Positions 34,606-42,474 of a DNA stretch of 64,000 nt are shown in pieces. The stretch spans positions 1-64,000 of the forward strand of contig NZ_PDDM01000005.1 of the NCBI RefSeq assembly GCF_002914585.1. Direction: 5' to 3'. Positions within the stretch are counted from its first letter, which is position 1; each line of letters starts with the position of its first letter. This stretch comes from Pseudanabaena sp. BC1403. Its GTDB lineage: Bacteria; Cyanobacteriota; Cyanobacteriia; Pseudanabaenales; Pseudanabaenaceae. Under the pieces are notes generated by a model that saw only the letters and a list, made by a program, of their open reading frames with translations, had not been told where the DNA came from and ran no database searches. The translations under genes were made by a program, and so were the position numbers.

Positions 34606-35787
34606 TTATCCCTGAATTGTCGTAAAGTCTGACTCATCGCCAAAATCTCTTAGATTAGAGACAGAATAATTTGGTATGGCAACCGTGTGCTTAATATTAT
34701 TTAAAATTTCCTGAGCTTCAGGCGAATTTACTTGTGCTAAAGCCCTCAAAATAGCACTGCGGACTGAGCGATCGCGGTCTTTTATCGATTGTGAAAGATA
34801 GAACACAGCATCATGCGAACCAATTTCCCCCAATGCTAATGCTGCATCACAACGTACATAGGCATATTCATCATCTCTCAAAACTTGGGCAAGCATTGGT
34901 ACAACTTCCTCCATTCCAATCTGCCCTAGAGTACGCGCGGCAACACTGCGGGTATGACTAGAGGGGTTGTAAAGCATTTTTGAAACAGGAGCAATAGCGG
35001 GAGATCCAATATTCTTTAAAGCTTGTACGGCTTGAGACTGCACACTAATATCATTGTCAGTAAGTAAACTTGCTAGCGAATTAGCTGATAGGGGAGATTT
35101 GATCTGACCCAGCGCCCAAGCGGCTTCAAAACGAACTGATTTACTCCCATTCTCAAGAGCGTCGATAAGCGTAGTGACTGCTAACGGAGAGCTAATTTGA
35201 CCAAGGGAGTGGGCAGCATGAACTTTTACCATGTCATCATTGTGCTTTAGAGCCTCAACTAAAGGTGATACCGCAGGCAAACTAGCTCGTCCCAGAGCCT
35301 TAGCACTTGCGGCTTGAACTTGAATAGATGGATGTCGCAATAACTTTATTAAGGCACTGATTGCTTCAGCACTGCCAATCCAGCTTAGTGCTGCTGCTGC
35401 TTGCCAATGAATTTGACGAGGAGGATTTTTGGCGGCAGCGAGTAAGGGGGCGATCGCCATAGGCGATCGCAAATAGCCTAAGGCGATTGCTGCTTTTTTG
35501 GATACGGCAACTTCATCGCTTTCGAGACGCTCAAGTAAAGCAGGTAAGACATTATCTCGGCAACGAATTATTTTTTGTAATGCTAAGGAAAATTGGTCAG
35601 AGCGCATAGCCGCATCAAACTCAGCTAAAATTGCTGACTCGCCACCAAGATCAGGCGCGGACATCGCATAGCGATCTTCAGGCATTGCATATCCTGGAGA
35701 TACGGGAATCCGATAATCTTCTAGCTTAGGTGGGGTAATTTTAGAAGTATTAGGGATTGTGGGTATTTGCGAATCTGGTGCGGTCAT
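34606..35787 (-). CDS. HEAT/PBS-lyase-type repeat protein
   Basis: A 393-residue protein with about ten 31-residue helical repeats from residue 60 on (SPLAVTTLIDALENGSKSVR, then FEAAWALGQIKSP is a typical unit). Such repeats occur in phycobilin lyases (CpcE/PecE type) and in many scaffold proteins. The length and lack of a recognisable lyase signature make a general protein-interaction scaffold more likely, but a bilin-lyase-like role cannot be excluded. There is no signal peptide. The first 60 residues are Pro-rich and probably disordered. Confidence 0.88.
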   Translation of the reverse strand: MTAPDSQIPTIPNTSKITPPKLEDYRIPVSPGYAMPEDRYAMSAPDLGGESAILAEFDAAMRSDQFSLALQKIIRCRDNVLPALLERLESDEVAVSKKAAIALGYLRSPMAIAPLLAAAKNPPRQIHWQAAAALSWIGSAEAISALIKLLRHPSIQVQAASAKALGRASLPAVSPLVEALKHNDDMVKVHAAHSLGQISSPLAVTTLIDALENGSKSVRFEAAWALGQIKSPLSANSLASLLTDNDISVQSQAVQALKNIGSPAIAPVSKMLYNPSSHTRSVAARTLGQIGMEEVVPMLAQVLRDDEYAYVRCDAALALGEIGSHDAVFYLSQSIKDRDRSVRSAILRALAQVNSPEAQEILNNIKHTVAIPNYSVSNLRDFGDESDFTTIQG

Positions 35788-36141
35788 GGCGGCTGTTTCC
35801 TATTAAGCATTGGTGCATGTTTTTAGTCCCGTTACCTATTGCAGCAAATTTTAGGTTTGCTATATTAACATTACATTTTACGAGAAGAGACCCACAAAAT
35901 TTTAAACCTTACTGCTCTTTATGATGACCATGAGACTAAATTATCTATGAAATTCACGCTTTACTAAGCTTTTTACTGATAATCAATGGCTTGCAGTAAT
36001 TCTCTTTACAGGGTTTGGATTTGGATTTTAATTGCGTCTAGATACTTATAATTGTATTGTTAAGCTAAAAATTAGCAATCTATCAAACGCCTTAAATCCT
36101 AGAAAATCAATGGTCGGGTTGCGTCCTTCTGATCTCTGGGA
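35788..36141. other. 354-base gap between divergent genes
   Basis: It holds the promoters of the HEAT gene (leftward) and the permease (rightward). A fragment resembling the L-B linker of the hairpin repeat occurs at 36005-36033 (ACAGGGTTTGGATTTGG followed by TTTTAATT). No gene is seen. Confidence 0.55.
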
Positions 36142-37149
36142 ATGTCAAATAGCGTAATTATGAACCAAATTCTCAGCGCATTTACTTTGTTTTTGAGCCT
36201 CCTTGTGGAAGCGATACCGTTTTTGTTGATGGGGGTTTTGCTGTCAGGAGCTTTATTAATATTTGTCGATGAGCGCAAGCTTATAGCTATTTTGCCCAAA
36301 AATCCTTTTTTAGGAGCATTAGCGGGAAGTCTTCTCGGATTTATGTTTCCTGTATGCGAATGTGGCAATGTGCCTGTGGCGCGACGACTTATTTCTCAAG
36401 GCGCACCGATTTCGGTGGCGGTGAGCTTTTTAATGGCAGCTCCAACGATTAACCCTGTGGTAATTTGGGCAACTTGGACAGCCTTTCGCGATCAGCCTGA
36501 AATTGCGGTATTACGAATTGTGCTTTCATTTACGATCGCTACAATTGTTGCCATGATATTTAGTTCTCAAAAGGATTTGCGGGCTATTTTGCAACCGAAT
36601 ATTGCACTTGCTTTACCAGCACCCAAGGTCAAGGCGGGTGCTGTACCTGTAGGGACATTTTTTTTGGGAGAAGATCGCAGTCAGCCTTTAGATTTTGCGG
36701 GCTATTTATCGTCAAGTAATCAAATTGTCACTAAATCTTTGCCCGATCGCTTAAATCTGTTGCTGGACAATACGCTAGCAGAAATGCGTGAGCTAGGGGC
36801 AATCCTCGTGATGGGTAGTGCGATCGCGGCGGTAATTCAGGTATGGGTTCCCCGCGATATTATTCTCGCCTTGGGGCAGGGGCAAGTTAGCTCGATTATC
36901 GCCATGATGATCTTGGCTGCGATCGTTTCGATTTGTTCGACTGTGGACGCATTTTTTGCTTTGTCATTTGCTTCTACTTTTACAGGTGGATCACTACTTG
37001 CCTTTCTCATTTTTGGTCCGATAATCGATCTCAAGGCGATCGGCTTGATCTTAACTATTTTCAAAAAACGCGCTGTGATCTATATGTTTTTACTCACCGC
37101 CCAGCTCACATTTTTAAGCTGCCTATTTATCAATTTTCAGATTCGTTAG
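36142..37149 (+). CDS. UPF0718/DUF318-type permease
   Basis: A 335-residue integral membrane protein with about eight helices. The family signature is GFMFPVCECGNVPVARRLIS, with the conserved Cys-Glu-Cys motif, and a second motif SICSTVDAFFALSFASTF. Some relatives export methylarsenicals or other thiol-reactive compounds, but the substrate here is unknown. An alternative ATG lies six codons downstream. The gene is followed by a perfect 25-bp hairpin. Confidence 0.88.
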   Translation: MSNSVIMNQILSAFTLFLSLLVEAIPFLLMGVLLSGALLIFVDERKLIAILPKNPFLGALAGSLLGFMFPVCECGNVPVARRLISQGAPISVAVSFLMAAPTINPVVIWATWTAFRDQPEIAVLRIVLSFTIATIVAMIFSSQKDLRAILQPNIALALPAPKVKAGAVPVGTFFLGEDRSQPLDFAGYLSSSNQIVTKSLPDRLNLLLDNTLAEMRELGAILVMGSAIAAVIQVWVPRDIILALGQGQVSSIIAMMILAAIVSICSTVDAFFALSFASTFTGGSLLAFLIFGPIIDLKAIGLILTIFKKRAVIYMFLLTAQLTFLSCLFINFQIR

Positions 37150-37164
37150 GAATGAAAATTTAAT

Positions 37165-37217
37165 AAAACTCAAAACTGTTGGGGCGGGCTTTGCCCGCCC
37201 CAACAGTTTTGAGTTTT
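37165..37217 (+). terminator. Perfect 25-bp hairpin after the permease gene
   Basis: Arms at 37165-37189 and 37193-37217 (AAAACTCAAAACTGTTGGGG outer, GCGGGC inner), loop TTT. It starts 16 bases after the stop; the right arm ends in a U-rich CAGTTTTGAGTTTT. Confidence 0.88.
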
Positions 37218-37312
37218 AATTACGCGAGTTATTTATTTTCTATCCGTTAGTATATTAGATGGGCAACTTTTATGTTGCCCATGCTTCAAAGTCATTAAAT
37301 CAAAGGTTGTCT

Positions 37313-38377
37313 GTGTCCGTGAGTGAAACTCTACTCGAATCTATTTCCGTCGAATCTATTCCCAACGAAGCTTTAGCAAATCTCGATCTGACAGATTTTT
37401 CGCTTTCCTTACCTGATCCAAATGATGAAGGTTTGGCTGAGGGTCAATTTCTTGCTGAAGTAGATCTAGCTTGGCAAGTATGCGATCGCTTCGATTTGCA
37501 GACAGATATTTGGCGGGGTAGAATATTGCGAACTGTACGCGATCGCGAGAAAGCAAATGGAGAGGGACGTGGTACAGGTTTCTTGAAATGGCTGCAAGAG
37601 CGAGAAATTAGTAAGTCTCAAGCTTATTCATGGATTCAGCTTGCCAATAGTGCTGATACTTTAATGGCGGATGGTCAGCTAGATGCTGATGATATTCGTC
37701 AATTTAGTAAGAGAGCTTTCTTAGAAACAGCTCAAGCTTCCGCTGAAGTGCAGCAGTTGATTGTCGATGCGGCTAGAAATGGAGAAAAGATTACTAGACG
37801 TGAAGTGCGGCAGCTCTCCGATGAATGGACATCGATGAGTTCTGATCATCTTCCCGATGATTTAAAAGAGAAGATTGCTGCTCACACAATTCCTACCCGT
37901 TATGTCGCACCCCTAGTTCGCGAAATCGACAAGTTGCCTGAATCTTATCAAACTCCATTGAAACAGGCGATCGCTGATGCCTCTGATCTTGATAATATCA
38001 AACTTGTTACTGCTGATGCTCAAAGGTTGACCAAATATCTAACCAATACGAGTCAAGTCCAAGCGATCGCAAACCGTTCTGTTAACATCGATCTTGCGCT
38101 TGAGGAAGCTCTAAGACTTGGATGCCTCAAACTCGCATCTGATCTGGTCAGCCAAGCCTCACAACTCGAACAAGCGATCGCTAAACTCTACGGTATCTGG
38201 AAGCGCGTTGCTACATCCGCCGATCAGCTATATGTGGAGTCGGGTGCAAGCACCCCTAATTTACTAGATCTGCTTAATTCTCTTGATTCCTTGGCTAGTC
38301 AAAATGTCACTGTCCAGATTGGTAATGATCAATCTGGAAGGACTATTCGTTTGCAAATTACGGAAGAAGATCAATAA
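37313..38377 (+). CDS. Conserved protein of unknown function, helical
   Basis: About 354 residues if it starts at GTG 37313 (AAAGG six bases upstream). The ATG at 37259 would add 18 residues, but it sits in a 9-bp hairpin (ATGGGCAAC/GTTGCCCAT) and has no ribosome-binding site. It is soluble and almost all-helical. Residues about 55-140 contain GFLKWLQEREISKSQAYSWI, which resembles a helix-turn-helix segment, and a ParB/plasmid-partition-like feel overall. C-terminal residues about 250-355 are helical with coiled-coil potential. I know of no function. It is followed by MITE copy 2. Confidence 0.75.
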   Translation: MSVSETLLESISVESIPNEALANLDLTDFSLSLPDPNDEGLAEGQFLAEVDLAWQVCDRFDLQTDIWRGRILRTVRDREKANGEGRGTGFLKWLQEREISKSQAYSWIQLANSADTLMADGQLDADDIRQFSKRAFLETAQASAEVQQLIVDAARNGEKITRREVRQLSDEWTSMSSDHLPDDLKEKIAAHTIPTRYVAPLVREIDKLPESYQTPLKQAIADASDLDNIKLVTADAQRLTKYLTNTSQVQAIANRSVNIDLALEEALRLGCLKLASDLVSQASQLEQAIAKLYGIWKRVATSADQLYVESGASTPNLLDLLNSLDSLASQNVTVQIGNDQSGRTIRLQITEEDQ

Positions 38378-38400
38378 TCTAAGAACCTGTTTAAGACGCG

Positions 38401-38494
38401 ATTGTCTAGATCCCCCCCAGCCCCCCTTAAAAAGGGGGGAGAATTAACTTTAAATTCTTCCCCCTTTTTAAGGGGGATTGAGGGGGATCTCTTA
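38401..38494. mobile_element. MITE-like palindromic element, copy 2
   Basis: C-rich/G-rich palindrome ATTGTCTAGATCCCCCCCAG to GGGGGATCTCTTA, almost identical to 2681-2768. It differs mainly by a few extra bases in the central spacer. It lies 24 bases after one gene and 35 bases before recQ. Confidence 0.8.
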
Positions 38495-38529
38495 AGCCCC
38501 TTGCCCGAAATTTACCAACAAGAAAACCG

Positions 38530-40755
38530 ATGTCAAACAGTGATTCTTTGCAGCAGGCGCTGAAGCAATATTTTGGATATGAATCCTTTCGGGCAGGTCA
38601 GCGCGAGATTATTGAAGCAAGTATGGCTGGTCGTGACACCTTGGCAATCATGCCAACTGGGGGCGGGAAGTCGATTTGTTTTCAGTTGCCAGCATTGCTC
38701 AAGACTGGGGTGACGATAGTCGTGTCTCCTCTGATCGCACTGATGCAAGATCAAGTTACGGCTCTCAAAGAAAACGGTATTGGCGCGACATTTCTCAACA
38801 GTACGCTAACGAATCGAGAAAGTACTCAGCGATCGCAAGCGATTCTCAATGGGGCAATTAAGTTAGTTTATGTCGCCCCAGAGCGCTTATTTGCCGAACA
38901 GTTTCTCGAATTCCTGAATATCATTAAAGGGAAAATGGGTATCGCAGGGTTTGCGGTGGATGAGGCTCACTGTGTTTCGGAATGGGGACATGATTTTCGT
39001 CCAGAATATCGCCAACTAAGTCGAATTCGCCAACTTCATCCCGATGTACCCGTGATTGGCTTGACCGCTACGGCGACAGAGCGAGTGCGCGAAGATATTA
39101 GTCAACAATTGCAACTGAAGCAGCCATACATTCATGTGGCAAGCTTCAATCGGTCTAATCTCTATTATGAAGTTGTTCCCAAGCAAGGGAATGAGCAAAC
39201 CTATGTAAATCTATTACAGCAAATTAAGAGACTGCAAGGCTCAGGCATAGTCTATTGCCTCAGCCGTAAACGTGTAGATGAAATAGCCAGTCGTCTGAGA
39301 GAAGATGGTATCGAAGCAATTCCCTATCATGCAGGATTAGGAAATAAAGAACGAGAAGAAAATCAAACTCGTTGGATTCGGGACGATGTGCAGGTAATGG
39401 TGGCGACAGTTGCCTTTGGGATGGGCATTAATAAACCTGATGTGCGGTTTGTGATTCATTACGATTTACCCAAAAATATTGAAGGATATTATCAAGAATC
39501 AGGTCGAGCGGGACGAGATGGGGAGGATTCTCACTGCACTTTATTTCTAGGCTATGGAGATTTAGAAACGATCAAGTTTCTCATTGCTCAAAAAGTCGAT
39601 CCTCAAACCAATGAACCATTGGAAGCAGAACAGCGAATCGCGCAGCAGCAATTACGTCAGGTTGTGGACTATGCTGAAGGTGTCGCCTGTCGCCGCACGA
39701 TTCTGCTTCGTTATTTCGGTGAACATTTTCACGGTGATTGCGGCAACTGTGATAACTGTCTTTCCCCGAAGCCAATGGAAGATTGGACAGTGGAGTCTCA
39801 AAAATTCTTATCCTGTGTGGCTAGGACAAAGGAGAGATTTGGAGCAGGGCATGTAATTGATGTGTTGAGAGGTTCGCGCAAAGAGAAGGTTCTACAGCAT
39901 GGACATGAAAACCTATCGACCTATGGCATTGGTAAAGATCGCAGTCTGGATGAATGGCGACAACTTGCGCGATCGCTAACTCATCAAGGTTTTCTAACCC
40001 AAACTACTGATGGCTACGGTATTCTCAAGCTCAACGATCGCAGTTGGGAGGTAATGCGAAATCAGCGCAATGTGCTATTGCCAATAGAACGTGATGCTGA
40101 GCCTGCAAAAACTACTGATCGGGAAGAGGCGAGAGAAAGACCTGTTGATGTGGATATTCTCTTTGAGAGATTACGGCTGTTACGCAAAAATCTTGCTGAT
40201 GAGCAGGAAGTCCCGCCCTATGTGATTTTCAGCAATGCTACGCTCAATCAAATGGCTGAGCAGCAACCGACGGATCGGAGGGATTTCGCGAAGTTGTCAG
40301 GAGTTGGGGCAAAGAAATTAGAACAATATGCCGATGATTTTATCGCAATTATTCTCGACCATCATCTCAAATATCCTCCTGCGGAAATCACGGAATCAAC
40401 TCCCTCCAAAGTCAAACAGGAAGCCACGCCAAAATCAAAATTATCGAAGGCAAGTACACAACGCGAAACCCTTGCAATGTATGAGAATGGCTTAGATATT
40501 GACGATATAGCTCGCGATCGCGGACTTAAACCCGCGACAGTTTGGACTCATCTAGTCCAACTAATTGAAGCTGGCTATGCGATTAACTGCGATCGCCTTG
40601 TTGCACCAGAACGTCAAACCGTAATTTATGAAGCACTAGATGCGATCGGTGGTGATTCTTTACGCAATCTCTTTGATCATCTGCGTGAGGAATATAGCTA
40701 CGATGAAATCAAGATAATTCGCGCTATCTGGCAAAATGAGAAAGAGCCATTATAA
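38530..40755 (+). CDS. recQ: ATP-dependent DNA helicase RecQ
   Basis: RecQ (741 residues) unwinds DNA 3' to 5' in recombination and fork repair. Walker A TGGGKS is at 43-48, the DEAH box VDEAHCVSEWGHDFRPEY near 142, and motif VI near QESGRAGRDG. The RQC zinc site is CRRTILLRYFGEHFHGDCGN, then CDNC, followed by the winged helix. An HRDC domain (RLRLLRKNLADEQEVPPYVI) comes next. A C-terminal segment (RETLAMYENGLDIDDIARDR, then GLKPATVWTHL) is the extra helix-turn-helix domain often seen in bacterial RecQ. A hairpin follows 38 bases after the stop. Confidence 0.96.
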   Translation: MSNSDSLQQALKQYFGYESFRAGQREIIEASMAGRDTLAIMPTGGGKSICFQLPALLKTGVTIVVSPLIALMQDQVTALKENGIGATFLNSTLTNRESTQRSQAILNGAIKLVYVAPERLFAEQFLEFLNIIKGKMGIAGFAVDEAHCVSEWGHDFRPEYRQLSRIRQLHPDVPVIGLTATATERVREDISQQLQLKQPYIHVASFNRSNLYYEVVPKQGNEQTYVNLLQQIKRLQGSGIVYCLSRKRVDEIASRLREDGIEAIPYHAGLGNKEREENQTRWIRDDVQVMVATVAFGMGINKPDVRFVIHYDLPKNIEGYYQESGRAGRDGEDSHCTLFLGYGDLETIKFLIAQKVDPQTNEPLEAEQRIAQQQLRQVVDYAEGVACRRTILLRYFGEHFHGDCGNCDNCLSPKPMEDWTVESQKFLSCVARTKERFGAGHVIDVLRGSRKEKVLQHGHENLSTYGIGKDRSLDEWRQLARSLTHQGFLTQTTDGYGILKLNDRSWEVMRNQRNVLLPIERDAEPAKTTDREEARERPVDVDILFERLRLLRKNLADEQEVPPYVIFSNATLNQMAEQQPTDRRDFAKLSGVGAKKLEQYADDFIAIILDHHLKYPPAEITESTPSKVKQEATPKSKLSKASTQRETLAMYENGLDIDDIARDRGLKPATVWTHLVQLIEAGYAINCDRLVAPERQTVIYEALDAIGGDSLRNLFDHLREEYSYDEIKIIRAIWQNEKEPL

Positions 40756-40793
40756 TCAAGTTATAGCTAAAGTCCCTTGTCTTAAGACAAATC

Positions 40794-40848
40794 AACAACG
40801 AAGAATTGATTGGCGGCGCAGAGCGCCGCCAATCAATTCTTCGTTGTT
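40794..40848 (+). terminator. Perfect 26-bp hairpin after recQ
   Basis: Arms at 40794-40819 and 40823-40848 (AACAACGAAGAATTGATTGG outer, CGGCGC inner), loop AGA. The right arm ends TTCTTCGTTGTT. Confidence 0.88.
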
Positions 40849-40889
40849 ACGTCCTACTAAACTTGGCGACAACTGTATCCCAATTTTTG

Positions 40890-40985
40890 AAAGTGCAGTC
40901 ACACTTCCGAAAATTAGAAATTAAGCCCAGCAGGGGTTTTGAAGTGTCAAAATGGCTTTGCCATTTTGACACTTGCATTGCTATA
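40890..40985 (-). repeat. A-L-B hairpin module, reversed copy
   Basis: Stem A on the plus strand: AAGTGTCAAAATGGC at 40943-40957 with 40961-40975, loop TTT, perfect. L and B equivalents lie to its left (AGCCCAGCAGGGGTTTT, then a B-like stem near 40890-40915). GCTATA follows stem A. Stem A differs at its base (AGTGTC instead of GCAC) but remains fully paired. Confidence 0.7.
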
Positions 40986-41022
40986 GAAAAGATTTGCCCA
41001 TTTGAAAGGCTTAATAAAAGCT

Positions 41023-41547
41023 ATGTCTGCTCCCCTACCTATCGGATTTCCAACGCCTACGCCCCACAACACTATCGAGGTTAAGCAATATCCCGCCTAT
41101 CGCTCAGGCACTTACACCTATGAAGGAAATCTTAACGAAGCAACGAGCAATTCTTTCAACCCGCTATTTCGCCATATCAGCAGTAATAATATTTCTATGA
41201 CTGCTCCTGTGGAAGCGCGTTACCCAATTACTACTATCGATCAGCCAATTCAACAAGGCAAAGCAAAGGTTTCATTTTTATACAACAACAGCGATATCAC
41301 TCCGCAGCAGGTATCTTCCGATATTCAAGTAGAAGATCATCCACCGATGCTAGTCGTCAGTCTCGGCATACAGGGAGCCTATGGCTATGGGAGCTATCCA
41401 GAACATATTGCGAAGTTAAAGCAATGGTTAGTGAACCATCCAGAGTATGAAATAGTTGGGGAGCCAAGAGAATTTCTCTACGATTCTCCCTATACGCCTG
41501 CGCCATTAAAACGCCGCGAAGTGCAAATTCCTATTCGCAAGCGGTAA
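41023..41547 (+). CDS. SOUL-family heme-binding protein
   Basis: About 174 residues from the ATG at 41023; an upstream TTG would add seven. The SOUL/HBP fold is seen in EVKQYPAYRSGTYTYEGNLN and FNPLFRHISSNNISMTAPVE, followed by VSFLYNNSD. The C-terminal part VVSLGIQGAYGYGSYPEHIA is typical. SOUL proteins bind heme or tetrapyrroles and occur in many phototrophs; a tetrapyrrole-handling role is inferred. It converges on the DUF3318 gene, and a shared hairpin lies between the two stops. Confidence 0.88.
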   Translation: MSAPLPIGFPTPTPHNTIEVKQYPAYRSGTYTYEGNLNEATSNSFNPLFRHISSNNISMTAPVEARYPITTIDQPIQQGKAKVSFLYNNSDITPQQVSSDIQVEDHPPMLVVSLGIQGAYGYGSYPEHIAKLKQWLVNHPEYEIVGEPREFLYDSPYTPAPLKRREVQIPIRKR

Positions 41548-41564
41548 TTATAGCGTTTTGCACT

Positions 41565-41620
41565 CACAAACATGTGCAGCAGATGTAATTCATGAATTGC
41601 ACCTGCTGCACATGTTTGTG
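41565..41620. terminator. Bidirectional 27-bp hairpin between convergent genes
   Basis: Arms at 41565-41591 and 41594-41620 (CACAAACATGTGCAGCAG outer), two mismatches, loop AT. It sits 17 bases after one stop and eight bases before the other, so it can serve both genes. Confidence 0.82.
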
Positions 41621-41628
41621 GTTTTAGT

Positions 41629-42261
41629 TTAATTGTCGTAATTTCGTCTGGCTTTATTTGCCTCATTGCGTAGCGCATCCAGACGCTTTTCAATTAATGT
41701 ACGCGATCGCCCCTTTGAGGTATCACTGAGCATAATCTTCAGACCGCTGCCTAAACTTTTATAAGCGGCAGGCAAAGGATAGCCATTACGAACAGCTAGA
41801 CGAATTGCGCCTTGATCAGCCTCGATCAAGTTGCGAATGTCTTTTTTGCTGGTTCCTTTGCGCCATAGCTGAAAACCAGCTACACCGCAAATACCCAGCG
41901 CTAGCACAAATAGTAAACCGTTTTGCACCCAAAGTTCACCAACTGCGCCACCTAAACCGATCGCTAGTGCTGCGACTTCCCAGCCATCTTTTGGTACTGC
42001 GTCATTTTGGATACGAGCTACTTCATGCCAATACAGCAAATTGCGCTGATCCTCAGCCATTCGTTCCCAGCGCACCATATCGACTAAAATCACCACTTCA
42101 TCGCCTCCAGCTTCTTCACAGGCGATTAGGGGTGGGCGGACACCATCAGCATTAAGCACTTTTACCCATGCCTGTAACTCTGGCGGCAGCAAGTCTTGCA
42201 GACGGCGGATTTCAGTTCTGGCAAAGGTGTTTCGGAGGGAGGAAGAAGTTGGAGATGGCAT
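41629..42261 (-). CDS. DUF3318 cyanobacterial protein
   Basis: A 210-residue protein with the DUF3318 pattern: an N-terminal soluble part starting RLQDLLPPELQAWVKVLNAD, the MAEDQRNLLYWHEVARIQND segment, and two hydrophobic segments at about 95-130 (VAALAIGLGGAVGELWVQNG and LLFVLALGICGVAGF). A basic C-terminus follows. The family is restricted to cyanobacteria and of unknown function. It is predicted to be membrane-anchored. Confidence 0.88.
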   Translation of the reverse strand: MPSPTSSSLRNTFARTEIRRLQDLLPPELQAWVKVLNADGVRPPLIACEEAGGDEVVILVDMVRWERMAEDQRNLLYWHEVARIQNDAVPKDGWEVAALAIGLGGAVGELWVQNGLLFVLALGICGVAGFQLWRKGTSKKDIRNLIEADQGAIRLAVRNGYPLPAAYKSLGSGLKIMLSDTSKGRSRTLIEKRLDALRNEANKARRNYDN

Positions 42262-42397
42262 GAATCTTCGTCAAAGTTCAGAATTTTTGTGGACTTATCA
42301 CTAAATCTAGATTTTAGTATAAGTTTTAACTACTTGCACTTTTGATTAGATTAATACAGCTAAAAAGTTACCTTAAGATTATACGCTAGGCATGAGA

Positions 42398-42456
42398 CCA
42401 AAGACCAAAAAGACAAATCGCCCGCGTAGCTGGCGATTTGTCTTTTTGGTCTTTGG
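42398..42456 (-). terminator. Perfect 25-bp hairpin after the TerB-pentapeptide gene
   Basis: Arms at 42398-42422 and 42432-42456 (CCAAAGACCAAAAAGACAAA outer, TCGCC inner), 9-base loop. It lies 19 bases past the stop of the minus-strand gene that ends at 42475. Confidence 0.85.
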
Positions 42457-42474
42457 GTTTATGGCGCTGCGCGT

